The notes: generated by a model from the sequence alone, not told the origin. Counted from the first letter of the stretch, positions 1 to 9,243 are shown. The stretch: DNA of 64,000 bases from an uncultured Acinetobacter sp. (GCF_947626835.1 NZ_CANQTS010000001.1:232723-296722), one strand, 5' to 3'. Made by a program: numbers and translations.

Positions 1-959
1 TTGAAGTGCCTTTAGCCAAAATTGTCGCTAAAGATAGTATTGCACAGGAGACCGTGAGCTTCACCTTAAAAGTCAATCCACATTTTCAAATGGGGCAAGC
101 TGGTCAGCATCATCCGGTCTATGTGACGGTTCAAGGCATCCGTTATGAACGTAGCTATAGCTTGAGCAAAATTGACGATCAACATGTCCTATTAACCTTA
201 AAAAAAGTGCCGGGCGGTAAAGTCAGCACATGGTTAATTGAGCAAGCAAAAGTGGGGGATATTGTTGAATTGGGTCAGCCTTTTGGTGAGATGACCTTAC
301 CCAAAACCACAGCACCTTTGGTGTTGTTGGCAGCCGGTAGCGGTATCACACCGATGTATAGTTTGTTACAAGAATTGATTCAAAGCCAACAAATCACCGA
401 TCAAGCCGTGACTTTAATGTATTGGGTTAAAACGCAAGCAGATGCTGCATTTTTAACGCAATTGCAAACGTGGGCCAAGCAGTACAATAATTTTAAATTT
501 GAATTATTTTGTACTCAAGACCTCCCACAAGCTGCACGTTTAGATCAAAGTCATGTGGCTTTAGTTGAACAGCTTGAGCAAGCTGTGGTGTATGCCTGTG
601 GACCATCTGGTTTTGCACAACGTGCTGAACAGCTGTTTGCTCATGCCCAAGAGATCAAAACCGAAGCCTTTAGTATGACCTTGCAAGACACTGCAGATAC
701 AGGCTTTGTTCAGATCACCTTAACTCAATCCAAGCAAGTGCTCAGTATTGCTAAAGGTCAATCGATTTTAGTCAGTCTTGAGCAGCAAAACATTAAACCA
801 AAACATGGTTGCCGCATGGGTATTTGTAATAAATGCGCATGTCATAAGGTAGAAGGTCACACGCAAAATATTGTCAATGGTCAGCAAAATGCTGAACCGG
901 GCAACTTATTAAAAATTTGTGTCAATTCTGCGCAGTCTGATCTGGTTATTGATCTGTAA
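1..959 (+). CDS. Ferredoxin/flavodoxin reductase, desaturase electron-transfer partner (5' partial)
   Basis: The product is an FNR-type oxidoreductase expected to pass electrons from NAD(P)H through FAD to a 2Fe-2S centre and on to the desaturase encoded next. The order is FAD-binding barrel (RSYSLS motif), NAD-binding domain (GSGITPMYS) and a C-terminal plant-type ferredoxin domain with clustered cysteines (GCRMGICNKCAC) plus a later cysteine. The frame is open to the left edge. The first internal start is GTG at 6, but relatives carry about 30 more N-terminal residues, so the gene is probably cut by the window. It lies 17 bp before the desaturase. The pair resembles DesC/DesB of Pseudomonas (recalled), where a TetR regulator lies on the far side. 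Confidence 0.88.
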   Translation, partial: EVPLAKIVAKDSIAQETVSFTLKVNPHFQMGQAGQHHPVYVTVQGIRYERSYSLSKIDDQHVLLTLKKVPGGKVSTWLIEQAKVGDIVELGQPFGEMTLPKTTAPLVLLAAGSGITPMYSLLQELIQSQQITDQAVTLMYWVKTQADAAFLTQLQTWAKQYNNFKFELFCTQDLPQAARLDQSHVALVEQLEQAVVYACGPSGFAQRAEQLFAHAQEIKTEAFSMTLQDTADTGFVQITLTQSKQVLSIAKGQSILVSLEQQNIKPKHGCRMGICNKCACHKVEGHTQNIVNGQQNAEPGNLLKICVNSAQSDLVIDL

Positions 960-976
960 ATGGAGCCCAAATTATT

Positions 977-2071
977 ATGAATATGCCCGTTAAATTTGAA
1001 TATTTTAAGAATCCAAAAAACCGTGAATTAACGCCGGCCGAACTGGACCAACTTGCACAAGAACTTGATGCGATTAAACAAGAAGTCTTAGATGACCTTG
1101 GCGAAAAAGACGCCAAATACATTCGTAAAGTCTATTCAACCATTCGTTACACATCAATTGCCGGACGCGCTTGCTTATTTGCTGGTTGGTTCCCACCAGC
1201 ATGGGTCTTGGGTACAAGTTTATTGGGTGTGTCTAAAATTTTAGAGAACATGGAATTGGGTCATAACGTCATGCATGGTCAATATGACTGGATGAATGAT
1301 CCTAAATTCAATGGTCAAACCTACGAGTGGGATATTGTGGGTACGGCAGACAACTGGCGTCAAACCCATAACTATAAGCATCATACCTATACCAATATTA
1401 AAGGTATGGATGATGATATTGGCTATGGTTTATTACGTTTGTTCCCAGAACAACGTTGGAAGCCGGGGCATTTGCTGCAACCCATTTACAGTGTGCCATT
1501 TTGTACCTTGTTCCAATGGGGGGTTGCGATTCAAAACCTTGAAATTGGTAAGGTATGGATGGGTCGTAAAACCAAGCAAGAGCTCAAAGAAGAATGGCAG
1601 CCATTAAAGAAAAAGATCTCGAAACAATTGTTTAAAGATTATGTATTCTTTCCACTGATTGCAGGACCTGCTGCGCTACCGGTATTTACTGGTAACATGG
1701 TGGCGAATGGAATTCGTAACGTATGGACTTTTAGTATTATTTTCTGTGGTCACTTTACCAAAGACGTTGAAGTGTTCCCAAAAACAGTACTACAAGATGA
1801 AAGCCGTGGTCATTGGTATATGCGTCAGATTCGTGGTTCGTCTAACTTAACGGGTTCTGAAGCATTTCATATCTTAACCGGTCATTTAAGTCATCAAATT
1901 GAACACCATTTATTTCCGGATATTCCAGCGCGTCGCTATCGTCAAATGGCGCCAAAAGTTGAAGCAGTGTGTGAAAAATACGGCTTAAATTACAACAATG
2001 CCAGCTTAGTGAAACAATATGGCAGCGTATTAAAGCGTATTGTGAAATATGCTTTTCCATTTAAAAAATAA
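977..2071 (+). CDS. Membrane fatty acid / acyl-CoA desaturase
   Basis: This di-iron membrane desaturase introduces a double bond into an acyl chain using O2 and electrons from the upstream reductase. Three histidine boxes are visible: HNVMH (96-100), HNYKHH (131-136) and HQIEHH (306-311). Hydrophobic stretches lie near 65-85 and 225-255. At 364 residues it has the usual family length. The start ATG follows a GGAG-containing spacer after the reductase stop. A strong hairpin follows the stop codon. The acyl chain position attacked (delta-9 or other) cannot be read from the sequence. Confidence 0.9.
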   Translation: MNMPVKFEYFKNPKNRELTPAELDQLAQELDAIKQEVLDDLGEKDAKYIRKVYSTIRYTSIAGRACLFAGWFPPAWVLGTSLLGVSKILENMELGHNVMHGQYDWMNDPKFNGQTYEWDIVGTADNWRQTHNYKHHTYTNIKGMDDDIGYGLLRLFPEQRWKPGHLLQPIYSVPFCTLFQWGVAIQNLEIGKVWMGRKTKQELKEEWQPLKKKISKQLFKDYVFFPLIAGPAALPVFTGNMVANGIRNVWTFSIIFCGHFTKDVEVFPKTVLQDESRGHWYMRQIRGSSNLTGSEAFHILTGHLSHQIEHHLFPDIPARRYRQMAPKVEAVCEKYGLNYNNASLVKQYGSVLKRIVKYAFPFKK

Positions 2072-2076
2072 GCACT

Positions 2077-2108
2077 AAAAAAAACCACCCAAATGGGTGG
2101 TTTTTTTT
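2077..2108. terminator. Bidirectional rho-independent terminator
   Basis: A ccaccc/gggtgg stem with a 4-nt loop is flanked by eight A and eight T. It sits between the convergent desaturase and HAD genes, and the T tract contains part of the HAD stop codon. Confidence 0.9.
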
Positions 2109-2748
2109 ATGCCGATTGAACATATAACTTGGGCAAAGTAAGATCACGTCCAAGCATAAATGGATGCGTGGCCAGATTAAGTAGTGCTTCATCTTCTTCA
2201 CTATTGCCATAAGCATAAATATGGCTGTAGTGATTTAAATCATAACGCGCAGCCACGCGTAGACTTTTTTGCAAACTGCTACAATCGGGGCTGTGATAAT
2301 GGCCAGTGAACCGGCCATCTTGAATTTGGATTTGGGTACAGATTAAATCTACGTGGAAATACTCGCACAAGGGGCGTAGGTATACATCTAGTGAGGCAGA
2401 CACCAAAGCCACATCATCGCCTTGCTGTTGATGTTGTTTAAGCCGAATGAGCATTTGACTATCAAGCTTAGGAATTAAAGTCTGTGCATAATCACGCGCT
2501 ATGGCTTGAATATGTTGTGCGTCTTGATCTTTAAACATATGATAAAACAAAGTGGCACGCATTTGATTGGCTGGATAGCGCTTGCGATAATAAGCTTGAA
2601 TTTGTGGCAAAATTTTGACACCACGACGCAAGATGTGCCGTTTGTTTAAGGCATAAAAAATAAAACCGGTAAAGCTGTCTTGGCGGCACAAGGTGCCATC
2701 AAAATCAAATAGGGCTAGAGCTTGAGGCGTTTGGCGCGTTGCATGCAT
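2107..2748 (-). CDS. HAD-superfamily phosphatase (HAD-IB, PSPase-like)
   Basis: The sequence begins with the nucleophile motif DFDGTLCRQDSF, so it is a haloacid dehalogenase-type phosphohydrolase. Motif II (SASLD) and a late acidic motif (YGNSEEDEALL) are present, as in the HAD-IB group that includes SerB-like and phosphatidylglycerophosphatase-C-like enzymes. I chose ATG at 2748 (213 aa), which places the DFDGTL motif close to the N-terminus; an in-frame extension to 2784 looks non-coding. The start overlaps the end of the upstream DUF1615 gene by 34 bp, suggesting translational coupling. The substrate is unknown. Confidence 0.83.
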   Translation of the reverse strand: MHATRQTPQALALFDFDGTLCRQDSFTGFIFYALNKRHILRRGVKILPQIQAYYRKRYPANQMRATLFYHMFKDQDAQHIQAIARDYAQTLIPKLDSQMLIRLKQHQQQGDDVALVSASLDVYLRPLCEYFHVDLICTQIQIQDGRFTGHYHSPDCSSLQKSLRVAARYDLNHYSHIYAYGNSEEDEALLNLATHPFMLGRDLTLPKLYVQSA

Positions 2749-3905
2749 GTATCGTATCGTCCATTGACTCGAGTAGCAAACCAATTGGTGTTGTAATCAC
2801 GGCTCAGTTTTGGTCCTGAAATCACCACCTCAGGCATAATGGCATACATAGGCGCTTTGCCGGTTTTTTCTTGGTACAAGCGCACAATTTCTTGATAGGT
2901 AGCTGTTTCTTCAAATTTCTTTTCTTTTTCTTTCTTTAGGTCAGCACGAATTTGACGTGGCGTAATCAGCACTTTTTCAAGGGCAAATAAATGGATTAAT
3001 GCCATTTCTGACTGACTTTTTTGCGCACGTTCTGAACCATCTTTGGTGTAAAGCAATAAATCACCATCTAAATCTAATTTTAGATCTGCCACAAGATTGA
3101 GCATCTTTTGAAATGCGGCATTACGGCTTGAATACATGCCTGAGTTATAGTCGGCAAAACGATAAATGGCACGATCATAGTCGGCAGGATACATCATTAA
3201 GCGATGAATACCATAATACAAACCACCATATTGGGTATATAAATCACTGCGTAAGGCTGCCATATTGCCACCTTGGCGTTTATTCGCTTTGGCATAACTA
3301 ATATGCACTTGCATAGAGCCTAAAGTCGTGATGGGATTGAGCTTTTCACCAATGTCTTGCCCCACCAATTTAGCCGCTCCTGTTAAGGCACTGACATGGT
3401 AATGCTTCGCCATATAAGCAAAAATTTCACGGTATAATTCATCTAATTCGCGTTCGGTTTTGACTTTACGCATTTGACTTAAATAGTTGTTTTCAGGACT
3501 AGGCTGATTTTTTAAGACATCTTGGAAATATCCCGCGACTGTACCACCAATTTTCTCGCCTAATTTTTCAGTAAACTTTTCATCTAAACGCTCTTCAACT
3601 TCCTTGACTGCTTTCGCCCCTAAACCTGCTACTTGTGGATCAGCAATAAAGTTCGATTCTTGGTCAACCACAGCAATAATGCTACAGATATTGTCTTTGC
3701 TCTGTGGAATGCCAAATTGCTTGCTAATGTCATGAATATCTTTGGCCCAAGACTCACGTTGTTGCACACGTGTTGGAATGAGTTTCGCAATTTGCGCACT
3801 GCTTAAGGTGGGTTCATCGTTATTGCTCCACCATGCACGATCACCGCAGGCAGCTAAACTCAAACTCAGGGCTGTGACAACAATAGGGAGATAAGCATTT
3901 TTCAT
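2715..3905 (-). CDS. DUF1615 family lipoprotein
   Basis: The 396-residue product has a lipoprotein signal: a short basic start, a hydrophobic core and an LAAC lipobox with Cys20. The rest matches my recollection of DUF1615, with a VVDQESNF segment and a later region rich in Tyr and Gly (YGGLYYGIHRLM, DYNSGMYSSRNA). These segments are reminiscent of lysozyme-like transglycosylase folds, so a peptidoglycan role is possible but not proven. ATG at 3905 was chosen because it begins the signal peptide; the open frame continues to 3971 without signal-like residues. It is the first gene of a two-gene unit with the overlapping HAD phosphatase and is divergent from dusB. Confidence 0.8.
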   Translation of the reverse strand: MKNAYLPIVVTALSLSLAACGDRAWWSNNDEPTLSSAQIAKLIPTRVQQRESWAKDIHDISKQFGIPQSKDNICSIIAVVDQESNFIADPQVAGLGAKAVKEVEERLDEKFTEKLGEKIGGTVAGYFQDVLKNQPSPENNYLSQMRKVKTERELDELYREIFAYMAKHYHVSALTGAAKLVGQDIGEKLNPITTLGSMQVHISYAKANKRQGGNMAALRSDLYTQYGGLYYGIHRLMMYPADYDRAIYRFADYNSGMYSSRNAAFQKMLNLVADLKLDLDGDLLLYTKDGSERAQKSQSEMALIHLFALEKVLITPRQIRADLKKEKEKKFEETATYQEIVRLYQEKTGKAPMYAIMPEVVISGPKLSRDYNTNWFATRVNGRYDTCMQRAKRLKL

Positions 3906-3986
3906 AAGTACAAACACACGGTAAAACAGGTGAGCTGAAAAGGTAGATGCAGTATACTGACAATATCGCAAAAGTTAAGAATATAT

Positions 3987-5009
3987 ATGTATATTGGTCC
4001 CTACCAACTGTCAAACAATTTGATCGTAGCGCCTATGGCAGGTGTGACCGATCGACCTTTTCGTACACTATGTAAATATTTTGGTGCAGGGCATGCGGTC
4101 AGCGAAATGATGACCTCAGATAAAACCTTACGCATGAGTAAAAAGAGCTTGTATCGTGCTAATTTTGATGGCGAACTTGCGCCGATTTCCGCACAAATTG
4201 CTGGTTCTGATCCACGTGATTTAGCAGAGGCAGCACGTTACCAGGTGGCCAATGGTGCACAAATTGTCGATATCAACATGGGGTGTCCTGCCAAAAAAGT
4301 CTGTAATAAATTGGCAGGTTCTGCCTTATTACAAGATGAAGATTTAGTGGCACGTATTTTAGACGTTGTGGTGGCAGCGGTGGATGTACCGGTGACCCTA
4401 AAAACCCGTTTGGGCTATTTAAATGGGCATGAAAATATTTTGCGTGTTGCCAAGCGTGCCGAACAAGCTGGTATTGCAGCTTTAGCTTTACATGGGCGTA
4501 CCCGTGAAGATATGTATTTAAACACCGCGCGTTATGATTTAATCAAAGAAGTCAAAAGCTTGCTAAGTATTCCTGTGATTGCCAATGGTGATATTGATAG
4601 CCCACAAAAAGCCAAATATGTGCTGGATTATACCGCAGCCGATGCGGTGATGATTGGCCGTGCAGCGCAAGGCCGCCCATGGATTTTTCGTGAAATTGCA
4701 CACTATTTAGCGACGGGTAAAGAATTGGCAGCGCCGAATATTCAAGAAGTTAAACACGTATTGCTTGGACATTTACAAGAACTATATGAGTTTTACGGTG
4801 AATATTCAGGTTGTCGTATTTCACGTAAACATATTGCGTGGTACACCAAAGGTTTACGCTCAAGTAATGAGTTTCGCCAACAGATGTATCAAGTTGAAAA
4901 TACCCAAGATCAATTTAAAGTGGTAGAAGCCTATTTTAATCAACTCCTTGATTATGGTGAAATTATGAGTGATGTGCAGGTCGAATCTGTAGATTTACTT
5001 CAACCTTAA
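3987..5009 (+). CDS. dusB: tRNA-dihydrouridine synthase B
   Basis: DusB is an FMN-dependent enzyme that reduces specific uridines in the tRNA D-loop to dihydrouridine using NADPH. The N-terminal APMAGVTDRPFR motif, the catalytic-cysteine segment NMGCPAKKV (Cys100) and the FMN-phosphate segment ANGDI all fit the Dus TIM barrel. A helical C-terminal domain follows. Length is 340 aa, close to other DusB proteins. In enteric bacteria dusB is followed by fis; here a terminator and a convergent, unrelated gene follow instead. Confidence 0.93.
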   Translation: MYIGPYQLSNNLIVAPMAGVTDRPFRTLCKYFGAGHAVSEMMTSDKTLRMSKKSLYRANFDGELAPISAQIAGSDPRDLAEAARYQVANGAQIVDINMGCPAKKVCNKLAGSALLQDEDLVARILDVVVAAVDVPVTLKTRLGYLNGHENILRVAKRAEQAGIAALALHGRTREDMYLNTARYDLIKEVKSLLSIPVIANGDIDSPQKAKYVLDYTAADAVMIGRAAQGRPWIFREIAHYLATGKELAAPNIQEVKHVLLGHLQELYEFYGEYSGCRISRKHIAWYTKGLRSSNEFRQQMYQVENTQDQFKVVEAYFNQLLDYGEIMSDVQVESVDLLQP

Positions 5010-5012
5010 GTC

Positions 5013-5040
5013 AAAAAACCGTCATAGAGACGGTTTTTTT
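5013..5040 (+). terminator. Rho-independent terminator after dusB
   Basis: An ccgtc/gacgg stem with a 5-nt loop is flanked by A and T runs. It lies just after the dusB stop and can also serve the convergent gene. Confidence 0.87.
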
Positions 5041-5069
5041 ACGCAATACCTGAGGTAGCTTGATTAAGT

Positions 5070-6116
5070 TCAAGATGGCATTTTCATTTCCAACATTACC
5101 AAATTAATTAAATCAGCAGCTTCTAAAGCACGAATATGTGCCACACGTGTGCCTGCCCAAAACGCTGCAAAATGGTGCTCATCTTGCGCGCTTGCCGTTT
5201 GATGAAGTTGCTTGGCTAAATCATAGGTATATGGATAAGGAGGCACTGTAGGTCGTTCAGGTTGGTCAACTTGGGTGTGCCAATGATTCACTAAACCACG
5301 CGCCGGACGGCCTGAAATGCTGCTGGTAATTTGGGTAATCGGCTGTTGAAATAAGGCCTCACGGTAAGCCAAACTTGCATTTGAACTTTTACATTGAATA
5401 AAAGCAGTGCCCATTTGTACAGCACTTGCCCCAAGATTTAACATTTTGGCAGCATGTTGACCATTCATAATACCGCCCGCTGCCACAATGGGTAATTGAC
5501 AATGGGCTTTAAATAACTGCACTAAATCCTTGGTGGTGATGGCACTATCCACAGCCTGATTAAACACACCACGATGTCCACCTGCTTCAATCCCTTGCGC
5601 GATAATCACATCAATTCCAGCTGCTTCAATGGCTTTGGCTTCAATTAAATTGGTCGCTGAAACCATGGTGACAATACCTGCAGCTTTGAGTGCTTGGATT
5701 TGTTGGGGATGCGGAAGACCAAAATGAAAACTGACCGCTTTGGGGCGTGTTTCAAGGACTACTTTGAGATAATCATCGTTGTCTAAAAAACTGGGGTAAA
5801 TACATGATAATGCTGTAGGTGGCGTAACGTGATAACGGCTAAAAAAAGGCGCCATATAATCAAGCCAAGCCTGTCCTTGTGCGGCATCTAATTCAGTGCT
5901 TTGATGACAAAAAAAATTAACCTGAAAAGGCGCGTCAGTTAAGGCTTGGGTAGCTAAAATTTGTTGTAAAGCTTGGGCGGGTGTACTGGCGCCTAAACCT
6001 AAGGCACCTAAGCCGCCAGCATTACACACTTCGGCTGCAAGTTGCGGCGTGGTAACACCTGCCATGGGGGCTAAAAATATGGGATGTTTGAATTGTAATA
6101 ATTCTTGTAAAGTCAT
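5070..6116 (-). CDS. Nitronate monooxygenase family flavoprotein
   Basis: The 348-residue protein is a TIM-barrel FMN enzyme of the nitronate monooxygenase / 2-nitropropane dioxygenase group, which oxidises toxic propionate 3-nitronate and related compounds. Diagnostic segments are APMAGVTTPQLAAEV at the N-terminus, QGIEAGGHRG (the Gly-rich loop with the conserved His) and the phosphate-binding region AAGGI with GASAVQMGTAF. It is a single gene. The upstream 577 bp contain no intact gene. Confidence 0.87.
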   Translation of the reverse strand: MTLQELLQFKHPIFLAPMAGVTTPQLAAEVCNAGGLGALGLGASTPAQALQQILATQALTDAPFQVNFFCHQSTELDAAQGQAWLDYMAPFFSRYHVTPPTALSCIYPSFLDNDDYLKVVLETRPKAVSFHFGLPHPQQIQALKAAGIVTMVSATNLIEAKAIEAAGIDVIIAQGIEAGGHRGVFNQAVDSAITTKDLVQLFKAHCQLPIVAAGGIMNGQHAAKMLNLGASAVQMGTAFIQCKSSNASLAYREALFQQPITQITSSISGRPARGLVNHWHTQVDQPERPTVPPYPYTYDLAKQLHQTASAQDEHHFAAFWAGTRVAHIRALEAADLINLVMLEMKMPS

Positions 6117-6644
6117 ATCAATGCTCCTGTGTCGTGGTTTACTTTGCCAATATTTAGGCGATTAAGCAACGCATCTGTCGCACAAAATAATCAATATCAT
6201 GGTGTTAAATAGTAAAGCTATAGCACTAAAAAAGCCCATTGAAATAGGCTGTTTGATAAACACACTGTTCATTTTTGAGGTGATGCTTTTTAATTAGGCA
6301 ACATGATTGGGCACAGTTGAATACTTTAAGCTATGAGCAATACAAGGCGAAAATCAAGCATTCAGCCTAAGAAGAAGAGCAGTATAGTCAATGTCAACAT
6401 GCTGATTTGGGCAGCTATGCCACGAACTTAGTGCACAAATATCCGCCAATTAAAGCTAAAAACCTCATCAGGTATAATAAAGCTCATTCCTAAAGACAAT
6501 CGAGTAAAAATAACAGCAAAGCACAACGCTTTATATGATGCAGATACAAGAGTATCTAGCCAAATAAGGCACACATATTAAGCAAATGTATAGAAAAATA
6601 TAAAGATGTAAAATGCAATGTGAGCGAACTATGATCAAAAATAG
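6117..6644. other. Long intergenic region, AT-rich
   Basis: No intact gene is visible. The only notable content is the stop-interrupted coding-like stretch at 6284-6493 described separately. The part from 6117 to about 6240 is the expected promoter region of the nitronate monooxygenase-like gene; I could not pick out a convincing promoter. Confidence 0.6.
6284..6493 (+). pseudogene. Possible decayed coding remnant
   Basis: One plus-strand frame runs from after a stop at 6281 to a stop at 6491. It is broken only by an in-frame TAA at 6368-6370 and has a protein-like composition, with segments reading HDWAQLNTLSYEQYKAKIKH before the stop and LGSYATNLVHKYPPIKAKNL after it. No start codon with a ribosome site is present. 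I do not recognise the parent protein. Confidence 0.35.
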
Positions 6645-6674
6645 AAAAAGCCTCTGAATATTCAGAGGCTTTTT
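6645..6674 (-). terminator. Rho-independent terminator (perfect 30-bp palindrome)
   Basis: A perfect palindrome built on AAAAAGCCTCTGAAT and its complement lies 20 bp beyond the stop of the minus-strand lipoprotein gene, with the U tract in that direction. Confidence 0.88.
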
Positions 6675-6693
6675 ATCAGCAAAAAGTAAAAAA

Positions 6694-7017
6694 TTACTGT
6701 TGTGCTTTTTCTTTTACATTTGCCGCGCCTTGTTCGACCGCAGCAGCTGTAGCCACAGTGGCATCTTTAGCCGCTTCTTTGGCACTATGCGCAGCATTTT
6801 CAGCAGCTTGCTCAGTGGTTTCTGCAGCATTGTCAACTGCTGTTGCTGTGGCATTTGCTGCATTTTGGGTGGCATCTTTAACATCGTGACCAGCTTGTTC
6901 AGCCGCATTTTCTAAATGTTGACCTGTGGTTGCACCTGTTTCAGGGGCTTTTTCTTTGCTACAGCCCACCATCGCTACAGTTGCTGCTAAACCTAAGGCC
7001 AAAACTAATTTATTCAT
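6694..7017 (-). CDS. Small Ala-rich lipoprotein with LEA-like repeats
   Basis: This 107-residue product has a lipoprotein signal with an MVGC lipobox (Cys19). The mature part is almost entirely Ala, Glu, Lys, Asp, Thr and Asn in loosely repeated 11-residue units such as ENAAEQAGHDVKDA and ENAAHSAKEAAKDA. It lacks cysteine and aromatic residues after the lipobox. This pattern predicts a long amphipathic helix and resembles LEA-like or coiled-coil stress lipoproteins; that is inference from composition. An AAGGA ribosome site lies 7 nt upstream of the ATG. It is a single gene with its own terminator. Confidence 0.78.
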   Translation of the reverse strand: MNKLVLALGLAATVAMVGCSKEKAPETGATTGQHLENAAEQAGHDVKDATQNAANATATAVDNAAETTEQAAENAAHSAKEAAKDATVATAAAVEQGAANVKEKAQQ

Positions 7018-7114
7018 ATTGTATTCCTTATCATTATTGATCCATACCGGATGACAGGCAATATATGCTGAAAAAGCAAAAAAATAAAGCGTATAATTTG
7101 TTCATTAAATGTAA

Positions 7115-7146
7115 AAAAGGCCAAGTACCGAAGTACTTGACCTTTT
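7115..7146 (-). terminator. Rho-independent terminator after ahpF
   Basis: A stem of about 14 bp (core caagtac/gtacttg, loop cgaa) becomes continuous on the minus strand through one G-U pair and ends in a U run. It lies directly beyond the ahpF stop. Confidence 0.85.
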
Positions 7147-7160
7147 AGGTTGCTTAAAGA

Positions 7161-8726
7161 TTATTGCCCAGATCGGATAATATAATCAAATGCCGACAGT
7201 GATGCTTTAGCACCTTCACCTGTAGCAATGATGATTTGTTTGTACGGCACGGTGGTACAGTCACCTGCAGCAAATACACCTTTCACATTGGTTTCGTTGC
7301 GCTCGTTAATCACAATCTCACCACGGTTTGAAAGTTCTACCGCTGTGTCTTTTAAGAAATCGGTGTTTGGTAACAAACCAATTTGTACAAAGATCCCTGC
7401 CAATTCAACGGTATGTTCCACATCAGTTGCACGGTCTTTATATTTCAAGGCTGTGACTTGTGAACCATCACCGACAACTTCGGTAGATAAGGCATTTTTA
7501 ATCACTGTGGTGTTCGGTAAGCTGTTTAATTTATCTTGCAATACTTGATCTGCACGTAGCTTGGTATCAAATTCAACCAAAGTCACATGCTCAACAATTC
7601 CTGCCAAGTCAATTGCCGCTTCAACACCTGAGTTACCACCACCAATCACCGCAACACGTTTGCCTTTAAACAATGGACCATCACAGTGTGGGCAGTATGC
7701 TACACCACGGGTGGCATATTCTTTTTCACCCGGTACATTCATTTGTCTCCAACGTGCACCAGTTGATAAAATCACAGTCTTAGATTCAAGTTTGGCACCA
7801 TTTTCTAAGGTCACTTCCACCAAACCATTGCTGGTTTCATCTGCGCCTTTGATGTCAGCAACACGTTGTAAGTTCATGATGTCTACACCGTATTCACGAA
7901 CATGTGCTTCCATTTCTGCAGCAAATTTTGGACCTTGGGTTTTTTGAATTGAGGTGAAGTTCTCAATATCCATAGTGTCCATCACTTGACCGCCCATGCG
8001 CTCTGCCACAATACCGGTTTTGATGCCTTTACGTGCCGCATAAATTGCAGAAGTGTTGCCCGCAGGGCCACCACCAATCACCAACACATCAAACGCCTCT
8101 TTGGCATTGAGTTTCGCTGCATCTTTTTGTGCTGCATTAGTGTCCAGTTTCGCCACGATCTCTTCTAAAGTCATACGACCTTGACCGATATGTTGACCAT
8201 CTTGGAATACCATTGGAACGGCCATGATTTTGCGTTCTTCAACTTCGTCTTGGAAGAAGGCACCATCAATCATGGTGGCCGTTGCACCCGGATTGTAAAT
8301 GGCAATCAGGTTTAATGCCTGCACCACATCAGGGCAGTTGTGGCAGCTTAATGACACAAATACGTCAAAATGAGAGTTCACACCCAGTTCTTTAATTGAC
8401 GTTAACACTTCATCAGAGACTTTAGGTGCATAACCTGAAGTTTGTAGCAATGCTAAGATCAATGAGGTGAACTCATGGCCCATTGGCAAGCCTGCAAAGA
8501 ATACACGCGGTTCTTCGCCTTGTTTAGCCACACCAAAGCTCGGTGCACGGCTGTTTTTGCCATCAAAACGTGCAGTGACTAAATCAGATAATGCTGCCAC
8601 TTCTTCGACCAATTCTTTGATTTTGGCAGATTTGTCTGAGTCATTTAAGGTTGCCACCAATTCGATGGGACCTTCTAGGCGTTCTAAAAGGGTTTTTAAT
8701 TGCGCTGAAGTATTTTGATCTAACAT
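7161..8726 (-). CDS. ahpF: Alkyl hydroperoxide reductase subunit F
   Basis: AhpF is the flavoprotein disulfide reductase that recycles the peroxiredoxin AhpC with NADH. The N-terminal thioredoxin-like half carries a CHNC redox motif. The thioredoxin-reductase-like half shows the FAD motif [17 protein letters not shown], the second redox motif CPHC, the NAD motif [10 protein letters not shown] and a C-terminal FAD contact [10 protein letters not shown] chose ATG at 8726 (521 aa, equal to the E. coli protein as recalled) because a GGAG ribosome site lies 9 nt upstream; a TTG at 8741 is in frame but overlaps that site. Its partner ahpC is about 2.7 kb away, separated by four unrelated genes. Confidence 0.95.
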   Translation of the reverse strand: MLDQNTSAQLKTLLERLEGPIELVATLNDSDKSAKIKELVEEVAALSDLVTARFDGKNSRAPSFGVAKQGEEPRVFFAGLPMGHEFTSLILALLQTSGYAPKVSDEVLTSIKELGVNSHFDVFVSLSCHNCPDVVQALNLIAIYNPGATATMIDGAFFQDEVEERKIMAVPMVFQDGQHIGQGRMTLEEIVAKLDTNAAQKDAAKLNAKEAFDVLVIGGGPAGNTSAIYAARKGIKTGIVAERMGGQVMDTMDIENFTSIQKTQGPKFAAEMEAHVREYGVDIMNLQRVADIKGADETSNGLVEVTLENGAKLESKTVILSTGARWRQMNVPGEKEYATRGVAYCPHCDGPLFKGKRVAVIGGGNSGVEAAIDLAGIVEHVTLVEFDTKLRADQVLQDKLNSLPNTTVIKNALSTEVVGDGSQVTALKYKDRATDVEHTVELAGIFVQIGLLPNTDFLKDTAVELSNRGEIVINERNETNVKGVFAAGDCTTVPYKQIIIATGEGAKASLSAFDYIIRSGQ

Positions 8727-8955
8727 GGCTAACGTCTCCAAAGGAGTAAATATGTATTTGATGAGATGATATTAAATGGATTCCCTTAATAGGTAAAACA
8801 TTTAGTTTTTATAAATATAATCGGAAAATTAGATTAAATTTTCATTTCATCAACTATTTCAGTGTCCTATATGCAGGCTTTATTTTATATTTCAAGTAAG
8901 ATGATCAAAATGCAGCACAAAGTGGTGCTGTTTTAACATGATTTAAGGAATAGAT

Positions 8956-9168
8956 ATGCTACAGCGCGGAATTTATGAGCATTATAAAGGTAAGCATTAT
9001 CAGGTTTTTCATGTGGCGACCCACAGTGAAACCGCTGAAAAGTTAGTGGTCTATCAGTGCCTCTACGGAGATTACTCGATGTGGGTACGACCTTTAGCGA
9101 TGTTTATGGAAAGCATCGAGAGTGACGGGCAGGTGGTGCCACGTTTTAAATTAATTCAGGCACTATAA
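8956..9168 (+). CDS. DUF1653 family small protein
   Basis: The 70-residue protein matches the DUF1653 pattern: a GIYEHYKGKHYQV start, a central VVYQCLYGDYSMWVRP and a C-terminal RF.LI. Function is unknown; the compact beta-rich fold is predicted to be cytoplasmic. An AAGGAA ribosome site precedes the ATG. It stands alone, divergent from ahpF. Confidence 0.85.
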   Translation: MLQRGIYEHYKGKHYQVFHVATHSETAEKLVVYQCLYGDYSMWVRPLAMFMESIESDGQVVPRFKLIQAL

Positions 9169-9170
9169 AT

Positions 9171-9204
9171 AAAAAAATGAGTAACGATCATTTATCGTTA
9201 CTCA
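9171..9204 (-). terminator. Rho-independent terminator for the KTSC gene
   Basis: A perfect 11-bp stem (TGAGTAACGAT and its complement, 5-nt loop) is followed on the minus strand by a run of seven U. It lies 40 bp beyond the KTSC gene stop. In the plus direction a T run occurs only farther on, at 9219-9225. Confidence 0.8.
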
Positions 9205-9243
9205 TTGCACGGTGATGATTTTTTTATCTTTATATAAGCTCAA

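Noticed and set aside
7228..7947. Two plus-strand open frames of 106 and 128 codons
   Set aside because: They are antisense to ahpF, whose motifs are continuous through the region.
8742..8955. A partial ATAG-type OxyR half-site near the ahpF start
   Set aside because: Only one weak half-site (ATAGGTAAAACATTTA) is visible; OxyR needs several spaced half-sites.
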